64,000 nucleotides of DNA from Albimonas pacifica (GTDB lineage: Bacteria; Pseudomonadota; Alphaproteobacteria; Rhodobacterales; Rhodobacteraceae): NCBI RefSeq assembly GCF_900113695.1, contig NZ_FOQH01000004.1:124001-188000 (forward strand), read 5' to 3'. Every line of letters starts with the position of its first letter. Position 1 is the first letter of the stretch. The notes under the pieces are model-generated. The model searched no databases. It had not been told where the DNA came from and saw only the letters and a list, made by a program, of their open reading frames with translations. A program made the position numbers and the translations under genes. Positions 1 through 7,738 of the stretch are shown piece by piece.

Positions 1-1
1 C

Positions 2-148
2 TTCCTGCTGCCGCTGTCGCGCCGGCGGCTCGGCGCGCTCGCCCGCCTCGGCGCTCGCCCGCTGGGGGTGGTGGATCACGCCGGCGTGCCGTTCCGAAAG
101 TTCCGGCTGGAGACGCCGGCGGAGGGGCCGCCCGGAACCGTCGCCTGA
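2..148 (+). CDS. C-terminal fragment of an unidentified protein, clipped by the window edge
   Basis: An open frame runs in from the left edge and stops at TGA 146-148, giving 48 residues. The fragment is Arg/Leu-rich at first and then reads GVVDHAGVPFRKFRLETP before a Pro/Gly-rich tail. I do not recognise the family. GC-rich third positions fit a real gene, but the frame could be fortuitous in DNA of this composition. It is followed by about 120 bp of extremely GC-rich sequence that could fold as a transcription end, and the next gene converges on it from the minus strand. Confidence 0.4.
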   Translation, partial: FLLPLSRRRLGALARLGARPLGVVDHAGVPFRKFRLETPAEGPPGTVA

Positions 149-272
149 GCCTTCGCAGGCAGGAGGCCGACGGCCGGCCCCGCCCCCGGGCCCGCGCCCT
201 CGGCGGGCGGCGCGGGGCCCCGGGTCGGGCCCGGGGCGCGCCCCCGACGGGGGGGGGCGCCCGGAGGTTCTC

Positions 273-773
273 TCAGGGTCGCCCGTGGCGCAGTCGGATC
301 GCGACGGCGCGCGCGGCGTGGAGCGGCAGCGCCGCCGCCTCCTTCGCCCGGTAGATCGCGCCGCGCCGGCCGCCCGGCGCCTCGCAGGGCGCGGCCGCGG
401 CCGGCATGCCCAGCAGGCGGAACAGCGCCAGGGCGCGGGGCATGTGCACCCGGTCGGTGACCAGGACGACGCGCGAGACGCCCGCGGCCCGCAGGATCGG
501 GATCGAGAAGCGGGCGTTCTCCAGCGTGTCGCGGGCGCGGTCCTCGACCAGAATCGCCCCCTCCGGCACGCCCCGCGCCGCGAGCGCCCGGCGCATCGCC
601 TCGGCCTCGGTCGCGGGCCCGCCGGCGGGCGCGCCGCCGGTGACCAGGATCCGGGGCGCGCGGCCGGCGGCGAAGAGGCGGGCCGCGGTCTCGATCCGGC
701 GGATCAGCGCGGGGCTCGGCCGTCCGCCGGGGCGCAGGGCGGCGCCCAGGACCACCAGGGCCAGGGCGCCCAC
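273..773 (-). CDS. YdcF/SanA-like DUF218 domain protein
   Basis: This 166-residue protein is a compact DUF218 domain, the family of YdcF, SanA and ElyC, which is linked to envelope integrity although its biochemistry is poorly known. Visible family marks are the first strand VVLGA, ILVTGG, the ARDTLENA segment and VVLVTDRVHMPRA. I chose the GTG start at 773 because the frame upstream overlaps the preceding NnrU gene and reads as Arg/Gly-rich shadow. From this start the domain begins almost at once, with no separate membrane anchor, so it is shorter than SanA or ElyC. The start lies 5 nt after the NnrU stop, so the two genes are probably co-transcribed and perhaps translationally coupled. Confidence 0.75.
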   Translation of the reverse strand: MGALALVVLGAALRPGGRPSPALIRRIETAARLFAAGRAPRILVTGGAPAGGPATEAEAMRRALAARGVPEGAILVEDRARDTLENARFSIPILRAAGVSRVVLVTDRVHMPRALALFRLLGMPAAAAPCEAPGGRRGAIYRAKEAAALPLHAARAVAIRLRHGRP

Positions 774-778
774 GCCCC

Positions 779-1345
779 TCAGCCGCCCGGGAAGGGCGAG
801 GGGCCGACCAGCCCGTGGATCAGGCCGACGACCACGTAGGCGACCACGGTGATCCCCACCAGGATCAGGTCCTTCTTGCGCGGCGCCGGCGCGGGCTTCA
901 CCCAGGCGCCGTCGCGGGCGTTGGTCGCGAAGATCGCCACGATCGCCCACACCCCGAGGCTCCCGAACAGCACCACCGAGGCGAGGTCGCCGTTCACCAC
1001 CAGGTGCGAGATCGCCCAGACCAGCACCGCCAGCAGTTGCGGGTGGCGCACGTAGCGCTTCACGTTGCCCTTGGAGTGCGAGGCGCCGAACAGGAACACC
1101 GCGAAGATCATCAGCAGGTCCGTCAGGTGCATCCCCCAGGCCGGCGGGAAGTAGACGTGGGCGATCTCAGCCCCCCGATAGCCGATCACCATCAGCACCA
1201 GCGAGGCCAGGATCGCGAGGGAATAGACGCCCTTGTAGGGCCCCTCCCCCAGCTTCGCGACCAGCGCGTCGCGCGACGGCTTCGCGACCAGGGGGTAGGT
1301 GTGCACGATCCACCACAGGATCAGGCCGAGGATCAGTAGGGTCAT
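779..1345 (-). CDS. NnrU family integral membrane protein
   Basis: The 188-residue product is strongly hydrophobic with about five membrane segments. It carries the NnrU signatures TYPLVAKPSRD near the N-terminus and an SHSKGNVKRYVRHPQLLAVL block in the middle. NnrU proteins are inner-membrane proteins, first noted beside denitrification genes and related to isoprenylcysteine-methyltransferase-like folds; their activity is unsettled. The ATG at 1345 is preceded by GGGAG and begins exactly at the first membrane helix, while upstream codons encode Pro/Arg-rich shadow. No nitrite or nitric-oxide reductase gene is nearby, so a denitrification role cannot be argued from context. The DUF218 gene follows immediately. 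Confidence 0.85.
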   Translation of the reverse strand: MTLLILGLILWWIVHTYPLVAKPSRDALVAKLGEGPYKGVYSLAILASLVLMVIGYRGAEIAHVYFPPAWGMHLTDLLMIFAVFLFGASHSKGNVKRYVRHPQLLAVLVWAISHLVVNGDLASVVLFGSLGVWAIVAIFATNARDGAWVKPAPAPRKKDLILVGITVVAYVVVGLIHGLVGPSPFPGG

Positions 1346-1440
1346 GGCTGGCTCCCTCGCGGCCTTGCCGCGGTTGGCTTGGCGCGGCCGGGCCGCAGGT
1401 GGCTGTGGCGGGCCGGGCGGCGGAGGCCGCCTCGGCCGAC

Positions 1441-1570
1441 GGTTTCGGCCGGGCGGCGCAAGCCGCGCCCGGCAGTCGGTTCGGGCCGGGCGGCGCAAGC
1501 CGCGCCCGGCAGTCGGTTCGGGCCGGGCGGCACGCCCGGCGGGCGGTTCGGGCCGGGCGGCGGGCGCCCG
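1441..1570. repeat. About 37-bp imperfect tandem repeat, 3-4 copies, intergenic
   Basis: Between NnrU and the LivF-like gene, a GC-rich unit starting GGGCGGCGCAAGCCGCGCCC recurs at 1451 and 1488 (period 37). It continues as a degenerate copy at 1525 and a shortened one at 1555. Each unit ends with CGGTTCGGGCC. The block lies outside any convincing gene. Its units contain small inverted repeats, so transcripts could form serial hairpins. It may simply reflect slippage in GC-rich spacer. Confidence 0.7.
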
Positions 1571-1583
1571 CCCCCGGCAGGCG

Positions 1584-2264
1584 TCAGACGCCCAGCCAGC
1601 GGTCCCGCAGCGCGGGGGTCAGCTGGTCGGGCCGGCCCGTCCAGACGCTGCGCCCCTTCTCCAGGATCACGCAGCGGTCGGCGACGGGCAGCAGCTCCCT
1701 GAGGCTCTTGTCCACCACCAGCAGCGCCTGCCCGGCCTGCTTCAGGGCGTGGACGGCGGCCCAGATCTCGTGGCGGATGACGGGGGCGAGGCCCTCGGTC
1801 GCCTCGTCCAGGATCAGCAGGCGGGGGTTGGTCATCAGCGCCCGGCCGATGGCGAGCATCTGCTGCTCGCCCCCCGAGAGCGTGCGCGCCGACTGGCGCC
1901 GCCGCTCGGCGAGCCGCGGGAACAGCGTCTCGACCCGCGCCCGGTCCCAGGGGCCGGGGCGGGCGGTGGCGGTCAGGTTCTCCTCGACCGAGAGGTTGGG
2001 GAAGCACCGCCGCCCCTCCGGCGCCAGCCCCAGCCCCAGGCGGGCGGCGCGATGCGCCGGCAGGCCCGCCAGGTCCCGCCCGTCGAGCCTCACCCGCCCC
2101 CGCCTGGGCGGCGTCAGGCGGCAGATCGAGCGGATGGTGGTGGTCTTGCCCATGCCGTTGCGCCCCATCAGGGCCACGGCCTCGCCGGCCGCGACCTGGA
2201 GGTCGACGCCGAACAGGGCCTGGGAGGGGCCGTAGAAGGTCTCGAGGGCCTCGACGTCGAGCAT
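1584..2264 (-). CDS. LivF-like branched-chain amino acid ABC transporter ATP-binding protein (orphan)
   Basis: This 226-residue ABC ATPase has Walker A GRNGMGKT at residues 34-41, signature LSGGEQQ at 129-135 and Walker B LLILDEATEGLAP from 149. The TEGLAP extension and short length are typical of LivF, the second ATPase of branched-chain amino acid or urea/amide uptake systems. It would act on the cytoplasmic face of a LivHM-type permease. No LivG, LivH, LivM or LivK gene is present on either side. Downstream is the tandem-repeat spacer and NnrU; upstream is a gene-free stretch and then divergent moeB. It must therefore serve a transporter encoded elsewhere, or the cluster lies partly outside this locus. 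Confidence 0.85.
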   Translation of the reverse strand: MLDVEALETFYGPSQALFGVDLQVAAGEAVALMGRNGMGKTTTIRSICRLTPPRRGRVRLDGRDLAGLPAHRAARLGLGLAPEGRRCFPNLSVEENLTATARPGPWDRARVETLFPRLAERRRQSARTLSGGEQQMLAIGRALMTNPRLLILDEATEGLAPVIRHEIWAAVHALKQAGQALLVVDKSLRELLPVADRCVILEKGRSVWTGRPDQLTPALRDRWLGV

Positions 2265-2880
2265 GGAAAGCCTTGGGCGAATGCGCTGGCCCGGACCCTA
2301 GCGGAGCCGCGCGCGGATGCGCAACGGGCGCGGGGGCGCTCGAGCGCCGCGCCCCTGCGGCGCCTCGCCCGGTCGCGACGGGAACCGTCGCCCTCGCCCG
2401 CCCCCGGGGCCGGCGGAGGCCCCCGCGCCCCGTCGCCCGTCCGCCGATCGTCGCGCTGTCGGCGGGCTGCGGGAGGCCCCGGGTCGCGCCCCAGGCGCCC
2501 CTGTCGCCGGCGCGAAGCCCCTCCCCGGCCCGCGGCCCGCGGCGCGGGGGACCGCGATGCGCCCGCCCGCCGCGCGCCTCCCCTGCCGGCCGCCGGGCTC
2601 CCCGCCGGTCGCCGAAGCCCTCTCGGTGCGGCCCCGCGCCCTCGGGCCGCCGCCGGGTGCCCCGCCGGGATCGGAGCGCGGAGCGGTCCCCGCCGCGCGC
2701 CCGCGCGCGGCGCCGGAGGCCCCCGGCCTCCGGGCGCGCGCCCTGCGCGCGCGGGACCGCGGGGCGGGCCCCCTGCGCCCTGCCCGGCCGGGGACGGGCG
2801 CACGGCCTCCCGCCCCGGCGCCGCTTGGCATCGGGCGCGCGCGCCTCTACCTCTGCGGTCCGCAACCGGAGGACCGCCCC
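2265..2880. other. Gene-free GC-rich interval between divergent livF-like and moeB genes
   Basis: About 616 bp with no protein I can support. Every open frame here is Arg/Pro/Ala/Gly-rich and shows no domain, signal peptide or ribosome binding site. The last 20 bp hold the GGAGG site used by moeB. Promoters for both flanking genes must lie here, but I see no convincing -35/-10 pair. Confidence 0.5.
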
Positions 2881-3645
2881 ATGCCCCTCGCCGACGACGA
2901 CCTCGAGCGCTACGCCCGCCACATCGTGCTGCGCGAGATCGGCGGGCCCGGTCAGCAGGCGCTGATCGGGGCGAAGGTCGCGGTGGTGGGGGCCGGGGGG
3001 CTGGGCTCTCCCGCCCTGCTCTACCTCGCCGCCGCGGGGGTCGGGACGATCACCGTGATCGACGACGACCGGGTCAGCCTCTCGAACCTCCAGCGCCAGG
3101 TGCTGCACCGCGACCGCGACGTCGGCCGGCCCAAGGTCGCCAGCGCCGCCGACGCGCTGGGCGCGCTGAACCCCTCGGTCCGCATCGAGCCGCGCGAGCT
3201 GCGCCTCGCCCCCTCCAACGCCCGCAAGGTGCTCGACGGCCACGACCTCGTGCTCGACGGCTGCGACGGGTTCGAGACCCGCCGCCTGGTCAACGAGACC
3301 TGCGCCGCCCTGCGCATCCCGCTGGTCTCGGGCGCCATCGGGCGATGGGAGGGGCAGGTCTCGGTGTTCCGTCCCTGGCTGGGCGGGCCCTGCTACGCCT
3401 GCCTCTTCCCCCAGGCGCCGAGCCCCGACGAGGTCCCCGCCTGCGCCGAGGCCGGCGTGCTGGGCGCGCTCGCCGGCACGATCGGGGCGCTGATGGCCTC
3501 CGAGGCGGTGAAGCTGATCGTGGGGGCGGGCGAGCCGCTGGACGGCCGCCTATACCTCTGGGACGCGCTCGACGCCGAGGCGCGCACCATCGGGGTGAAG
3601 AAACGCCCCGGCTGCCCGGTCTGCGCGGGGGCTGCGGCGCCCTAG
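2881..3645 (+). CDS. moeB: Molybdopterin-synthase adenylyltransferase / ThiF-family E1-like enzyme
   Basis: A 254-residue E1-like enzyme that uses ATP to adenylate the C-terminal glycine of a ubiquitin-like sulfur carrier such as MoaD or ThiS. Visible are the nucleotide loop GAGGLGS at 37-43, acidic residues 61-63, Arg72 in the NLQRQ segment, and the zinc tetrad C171/C174 with C245/C248. Cys188 lies in the PACAEAGVLG segment where the family has its sulfur-linked cysteine. No rhodanese domain is fused, which matches bacterial MoeB. The ATG is preceded by GGAGG at 2871. The MoaD or ThiS partner is not in the window, so molybdopterin and thiamine roles cannot be separated here. Its stop overlaps the convergent next gene by 4 bp. 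Confidence 0.88.
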   Translation: MPLADDDLERYARHIVLREIGGPGQQALIGAKVAVVGAGGLGSPALLYLAAAGVGTITVIDDDRVSLSNLQRQVLHRDRDVGRPKVASAADALGALNPSVRIEPRELRLAPSNARKVLDGHDLVLDGCDGFETRRLVNETCAALRIPLVSGAIGRWEGQVSVFRPWLGGPCYACLFPQAPSPDEVPACAEAGVLGALAGTIGALMASEAVKLIVGAGEPLDGRLYLWDALDAEARTIGVKKRPGCPVCAGAAAP

Positions 3646-3947
3646 CTGTAGGGGTCGACGTCCGGGTCGGGCGAGGCCATCCGCGCCCGCCGCAGCGCCG
3701 AGACGTCGATCCGGCCGCGGCCGCGCCGAAGCTCCGGCGCCGGCCGGGCCCCGCGGCCCGCGCCGCCCGGGCCCGCGCCGCGGCCGCTGGCGACCACGTA
3801 GAGGAAGAACACCACCGCGATCCCGCTCAGGATCAGGCCGACCTCGCCGGTGTAGACCGACCCCATGGCGCCGTCGAGCGAGATCCCGCCGCCGCCCGGC
3901 GCGGCGCTGGTTCCGCCTCCCGTCAGTTGCGACAGCGACGACGCCAC
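3642..3947 (-). CDS. Small single-pass membrane protein, unknown function
   Basis: A predicted 101-residue protein with a Gly/Ser-rich N-terminal third, one clear membrane segment (LILSGIAVVFFLYVVAS) and an Arg/Gly-rich basic C-terminus ending in DPDVDPYS. I favour the GTG at 3947 because a GGGGGG ribosome-binding stretch sits about 8 nt upstream. An ATG at 4031 would add 28 residues read from the AT-richer segment. I do not recognise a family. The positive-inside rule would place the basic tail in the cytoplasm. It converges on moeB with a 4-bp stop overlap. Confidence 0.5.
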   Translation of the reverse strand: MASSLSQLTGGGTSAAPGGGGISLDGAMGSVYTGEVGLILSGIAVVFFLYVVASGRGAGPGGAGRGARPAPELRRGRGRIDVSALRRARMASPDPDVDPYS

Positions 3948-3984
3948 GGCCGTGCCCCCCAAGGTCTTCCGCCGGGCCTGCCCC

Positions 3985-4092
3985 GGAGCATGAAGTCCGG
4001 ACCAGTATTGAGCAAAAAACCGCACAGTCAAGATTCATGGCAGGGACTGTTTCTTATTGGGTCATTCAGTTCATGTTCAGACACTTGACCCG
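3985..4092. other. AT-rich intergenic segment with inverted repeats
   Basis: About 100 bp that is far less GC-rich than everything around it. It contains an A6 run, the inverted pair ACAGTC (4024-4029)/GACTGT (4045-4050), and a larger pair GGGTCA (4059-4064)/TGACCC (4086-4091). It lies between the small membrane protein and the dehydrogenase. It could be a promoter/operator region, a small RNA gene or a remnant of inserted DNA; the sequence alone does not decide. Confidence 0.35.
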
Positions 4093-4190
4093 CACGTCGC
4101 CCGGCCGCGTCGTCGCAAGCGGCGGCCCGGAGGTGCGCCTGCCCCCTCGGACTCGCGCGTCGAGCGCCTTGCCAGCGCGCCCGAAACGCC

Positions 4191-4225
4191 GACGGCCCGC
4201 CCCGGGGTCTCCGGGGCGGGCCGTC
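4191..4225 (-). terminator. Intrinsic terminator hairpin of the dehydrogenase gene
   Basis: A perfect 15-bp stem (GACGGCCCGCCCCGG and its complement) closes a 5-nt loop, 23 bp beyond the dehydrogenase stop. On the minus strand it is followed by a short GGCGTTTCGG tail with only three T's, typical of high-GC terminators. Confidence 0.8.
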
Positions 4226-4248
4226 GTCGCGTCGCACGGGGGCGGCGG

Positions 4249-5265
4249 TCACAGCATCGCGGGCACCACCAGGTCCGGCGGCCGGTGGCCGTCGGCGAAG
4301 GTCTTGATGTTGATGATCACCTTCTCGCCCATCTCCATGCGCCCCTCCTCGGTGGCCGAGCCCATGTGCGGCAGCAGCAGCACGTTGGGCAGGCCGCGGA
4401 GCTTCGGGTTCACCGCCGGCTCGCGCTCGAACACGTCGAGGGCGGCGCCGGCGAGCTCGCCCGCCTGCAGCATCCGGGCCAGCGCGTTCTCGTCGATCAC
4501 TTCGCCGCGGGAGGTGTTCACGATCACCGCCTCGGGCTTCATCAGCTTCAGCCGGCGGGCGTTGAGCAGGTGATAGGTCGCGGGCGTGTGCGGGCAGTGC
4601 ACCGACAGGAAGTCGACGCGGGCCAGCATCTGGTCGAGGCTCTCCCACCAGCGGGCGCGCAGCTCCTGCTCCGTCTGCTGATGCAGGCGGCGGCGGTTGT
4701 TGTAGTGCACTTCCAGCCCGAAGGCCGAGGCGCGGCGCGCCACCGCCTGGCCGATGCGGCCCATGCCGAGAATGCCCAGGCGCTTGCCGGTGATCCGGCG
4801 GCCCAGCATCCAGGTCGGGGACCAGCCGGTCCAGGCGGCCTCGTCCTCCATCAGGCGCGCGCCCTCCTGCAGGCGGCGCGGCACCGCCAGCAGCATGGCC
4901 ATGGTCATGTCCGCGGTGTCGTCCGAGAGCACGCCGGGCGTGTTCGAGACCTGGATCCCCCGGCGGCGCGCCGTCTCGACGTCGATGTTGTCGACGCCGG
5001 CGCCGTAGTTGGCGATCAGGCGCAGGTTGGGCCCGGCCTGGCCCAGCAGCCCCGCGTCGATCTTGTCCCCCAGGGTGGGCACCAGCACGTCGGCCCGCTG
5101 CACCGCGGCGACCAGCGCCTCGCGCGGGAGCGGCGCGTCGTCGAGGTTCAGCTCCACGTCGAACAACTCGCCCATCCGCGCCTCGACGGCCTCGGGCAGC
5201 TTTCGGGTCACGACGACCTTCGGTCGGCCGCCGGGAAACGGGGAGGGACGGGCGTCTGTGGGCAT
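4249..5265 (-). CDS. D-isomer 2-hydroxyacid dehydrogenase, glyoxylate reductase/glycerate dehydrogenase type
   Basis: This 338-residue NAD(P)H-dependent enzyme belongs to the D-2-hydroxyacid dehydrogenase family and probably reduces glyoxylate or hydroxypyruvate. The nucleotide-binding loop GMGRIG is at 167-172. The catalytic triad is visible as Arg253 in NTSRGEVID, Glu282 in FEREP and His300 in LLPHMGSAT. ANYGAGVDNID at 85-95 is the substrate-binding loop. The ATG at 5265 follows an AGGAG about 12 nt upstream; the frame extends further but reads as low-complexity. It stands alone between a perfect terminator and the divergent SH3 gene. Closest types are GyaR and GRHPR, though substrate cannot be fixed by eye. 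Confidence 0.88.
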   Translation of the reverse strand: MPTDARPSPFPGGRPKVVVTRKLPEAVEARMGELFDVELNLDDAPLPREALVAAVQRADVLVPTLGDKIDAGLLGQAGPNLRLIANYGAGVDNIDVETARRRGIQVSNTPGVLSDDTADMTMAMLLAVPRRLQEGARLMEDEAAWTGWSPTWMLGRRITGKRLGILGMGRIGQAVARRASAFGLEVHYNNRRRLHQQTEQELRARWWESLDQMLARVDFLSVHCPHTPATYHLLNARRLKLMKPEAVIVNTSRGEVIDENALARMLQAGELAGAALDVFEREPAVNPKLRGLPNVLLLPHMGSATEEGRMEMGEKVIINIKTFADGHRPPDLVVPAML

Positions 5266-5491
5266 GGGCGAAGGCTTCTCCTGGCCGCGAGGATGCGCTA
5301 GCCTTAGCGAAAAGGGCCCCCGGGGTCCACGGGCGCCGGGCAGCGGCCACGAAAAGAAAATGCGGGATGCGCGGCGATGGCGCAACGATCTGTCGCAAGC
5401 GTTTTCGCCGGCGCCGCGGACCGAGGGTCCCGGCGCACGAGGTCAGGCCCGGGGCGCGGCCCGGATTGAGCGGGGGCGGAGCAGGCTTCCG

Positions 5492-6157
5492 ATGACGACG
5501 AGACGGCCCGCGCGCGGCTGCGCGCAAGATGTTCGGCCCGCGCGAAACGGCGCGCAGGGACGCAGAGGGGGGCGCGCCGGCCACGGCCGGCCGGGCGCCG
5601 CGTTGCGCGCGTCGGGCGGGCTGCTGGCCGCGATCCTCGCCGCGGCGCTGGCGGCGTCGCCGGCGCCTGCAGCCACCGACGACGAGCCGCCGGCCGAGAC
5701 CGCCTCGGCCGTCCATGTCGGCGCCGAGGGCGTGGGCCCGATCACCGGCCTGCCGATGCCCCGCTTCGTGTCGCTGAAGGCCACCAAGGCCAACGTGCGC
5801 CGCGGCCCCGGCATGACCCACCGGGTCGACTGGGTCTTCGTGCGCCAGGGCATGCCGCTGGAGGTGATCGGCGAATACGGCCACTGGCGGCGGGTGCGCG
5901 ACCCCGAGGGCGCCTCGGGCTGGCTGCATTACTCGATGATCCGCGGCAACCGCACCGCGCTGGTCACGGCCGAGACCGCCGACCTGCGGCTCGAGCCCTC
6001 GCCCGGCGCCGCCGTCTCCGCCCGCGCCGAGCGCGGCGTGGTCTTCGAGATCGAGGCCTGCCGGCGCGACTGGTGCGAGGTCGAGAAGGACGGCGTCGAC
6101 GGCTGGGCCGCCAAGGCGGACCTCTGGGGCGTGGGCCCCGAGGAGATCTTCGACTGA
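5492..6157 (+). CDS. Exported SH3-like domain protein
   Basis: The 221-residue product has a basic leader, a hydrophobic signal core (GLLAAILAAALAASPAPAA, about 45-63) and two bacterial SH3-like repeats. The first repeat contains KANVRRGPGMTHRVDWVF and the GHWRRVRDPEGASGWLH segment; the second contains TADLRLEPSPGA and RRDWCEVEKDGVDGWAA. This is the arrangement of periplasmic SH3 (SH3_4) proteins, thought to bind peptidoglycan or partner proteins. The ATG at 5492 has a GGAG/AGCAGG stretch just upstream, but the leader before the hydrophobic core is about 44 residues long, so an internal start is possible. The single cysteine pair in the second repeat could form a disulfide. It is divergent from the dehydrogenase gene. 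Confidence 0.75.
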   Translation: MTTRRPARGCAQDVRPARNGAQGRRGGRAGHGRPGAALRASGGLLAAILAAALAASPAPAATDDEPPAETASAVHVGAEGVGPITGLPMPRFVSLKATKANVRRGPGMTHRVDWVFVRQGMPLEVIGEYGHWRRVRDPEGASGWLHYSMIRGNRTALVTAETADLRLEPSPGAAVSARAERGVVFEIEACRRDWCEVEKDGVDGWAAKADLWGVGPEEIFD

Positions 6158-6257
6158 GCCTCCCGCCCCCCCGCGGACGCCCGCGGGCGCAGCGGGAGGC
6201 GTCATCGGGCGCAGCCCGGGGACGCGGCGCGCGGAAGGCGATCCTGAGGAGAGGGCC

Positions 6258-7013
6258 ATGGGTCACTGGCTGCGCCGGGCGACGGGGCGGCGGCGGGACG
6301 CGGTCTCGGACCGGCAGCTTGCGCGCTGGCTGGTGGTCGTGGCGGGCGCCGCGAACGCCGGCGGCTTCATGGCGGTGGGGCGCTACACCTCGCACATGAC
6401 CGGCATCGTCTCGGCGATGGCCGACGACCTGGCGCTGGGTCTTGGAGCGGCCTTCGCCGCGGGGCTGGGGTCGCTGATCGCGTTTCTCCTGGGGGCCGGA
6501 ACCTCCGCGGTGCTGGTGAACCTGGCGCGCCGTCGGGGGATGCAGGGGGAATACGCCCTGCCGCTGGCGCTCGAGGCGCTGCTGCTCGCCGGTTTCGCCG
6601 CCAGCGCCCCGCTCGCGGTCGCCGCGCCGGGTCTCGCGAGCGTGCTGACGGTGGCGCTGCTGTGCTTCGTGATGGGGCTCCAGAACGCGGTGATCACCAA
6701 GCTCTCGGGCGCGCGGATCCGCACCACCCATGTCACCGGCATGGCCACCGACCTGGGGATCGAGCTCGGCAAGGGCGCCTGGCGGCTGGCCGCGCTGCTG
6801 GGCCGCCCGGCGCCGAGCGAGCATCCCCCGGTCCGGCCCGACGTCGAGAAGCTGCGCACCCACGGCGAGCTGATCGCGCTGTTCTTCGTCTCGGGCCTCG
6901 TCGGCGCCCTGGCCTTCCAGCGCGTGGGGGTCGCGGCGGCCCTGCCGCTCGCGGCCATCGCGGCGGCCTTCGCGGCCGGCCCCCTGTGGGAAGATCTGTC
7001 GAAGCGCGCCTGA
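6258..7013 (+). CDS. YoaK/DUF1275 family membrane protein
   Basis: A 251-residue polytopic membrane protein with six or seven hydrophobic segments. It has the DUF1275 signatures GGFMAVGRYTSHMTG in the first helix region, FVMGLQNAVITKLSG in the middle and RTTHVTGMATDLG after it. Family members such as E. coli YoaK are inner-membrane proteins of unknown function. A strong GGAGAGGG lies 7 nt before the ATG. The gene follows the SH3 gene by 100 bp and may share its transcript. It converges on irr, with a hairpin between them. Confidence 0.85.
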   Translation: MGHWLRRATGRRRDAVSDRQLARWLVVVAGAANAGGFMAVGRYTSHMTGIVSAMADDLALGLGAAFAAGLGSLIAFLLGAGTSAVLVNLARRRGMQGEYALPLALEALLLAGFAASAPLAVAAPGLASVLTVALLCFVMGLQNAVITKLSGARIRTTHVTGMATDLGIELGKGAWRLAALLGRPAPSEHPPVRPDVEKLRTHGELIALFFVSGLVGALAFQRVGVAAALPLAAIAAAFAAGPLWEDLSKRA

Positions 7014-7057
7014 GACCGGCGCACCCCCGGATGGCCCCGCCGCCGACCGCCGCCCAA

Positions 7058-7096
7058 CGAGAAAGCGCGCCGCTTCCGCGACGCGCCTTTTCTCCG
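7058..7096. terminator. Bidirectional terminator between yoaK-like gene and irr
   Basis: An imperfect hairpin pairs GAGAAAGCGCG with CGCGCCTTTTCTC across a GC-rich loop. It gives a T-tract on the plus strand and, by symmetry, on the minus strand. It sits 13 bp past the irr stop and 45 bp past the YoaK stop. Confidence 0.7.
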
Positions 7097-7108
7097 GGAC
7101 CGGCGGCG

Positions 7109-7546
7109 TCAGCGCGAGCGCAGGCGGATCACCACGTCGACCTTGCAGATCTCGGTCCCCTCGGGGGCGTCGGGAAGCTGCTCGATGCGCACCGAGTCGC
7201 GGGGCGCGTCGGTCAGGCGGCCGTCGGCCTCCCAGTAGAAATGGGGGTGATCCTCGACCCGCGTGTCGTAGTAGCTGCGCGCGCCGTCCACGGTGATCTC
7301 GGCCATCAGGCCGGCCTCGGTGAAGCTGCGCAGGGTGTTGTAGACGGTCGCCAGGCTGACGGGGTCGCCTGCGGAGCGCGCCGCATCGTGCAGGCTCTCG
7401 GCGGTGACGTGGCGGTCGCGGCCGTCGCCCTTCAGAAGCAGCGCAAGCGTCCGACGCTGGCGGGTCGGGCGAAGCCCGGCCTTCGCCAGCCAGCTGGCTG
7501 CCCGGGTGCGCGCCTCGGGTCCGCTTGCGGTCGATAAACTGTCCAT
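7109..7546 (-). CDS. irr: Fur-family iron response regulator Irr
   Basis: A 145-residue Fur-superfamily regulator. The winged-helix recognition region runs PVSLATVYNTLRSFTEAGL (62-80). The family histidines are H46 and H53 and the H100-P-H102 cluster in HPHFYW. The Fur zinc cysteines are absent, as in Irr. In alphaproteobacteria Irr represses or activates iron and heme genes and is inactivated or degraded when heme binds. The classical GCPWHD-type heme regulatory motif of Bradyrhizobium Irr is not present here, as in other Rhodobacter-type Irr proteins. It is divergent from fabA, a linkage typical of Rhodobacteraceae. I could not pick out a certain iron-control element in the shared upstream region. 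Confidence 0.9.
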   Translation of the reverse strand: MDSLSTASGPEARTRAASWLAKAGLRPTRQRRTLALLLKGDGRDRHVTAESLHDAARSAGDPVSLATVYNTLRSFTEAGLMAEITVDGARSYYDTRVEDHPHFYWEADGRLTDAPRDSVRIEQLPDAPEGTEICKVDVVIRLRSR

Positions 7547-7738
7547 GACCGCGTTGAATACAGCCCGAAACGCCCGGATTTCAAGAGAGTCATGGACGCG
7601 GGCCCCTGTCGCGGGCGCGCCGGCGCCTCCGCGCGGCCCCCGCGGCAGGCCGCCCCGGCGCTTGCCTCCTGATCCAACCCGGTGCTAGGGGGACGCGACG
7701 ATGGCGAGAGGCTCGCGCAGGGGGCGCACGACCAGGGC

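Noticed and set aside
1441-1570. CRISPR array
   Set aside because: Repeats are directly tandem with no unique spacers and no cas genes are in the window.
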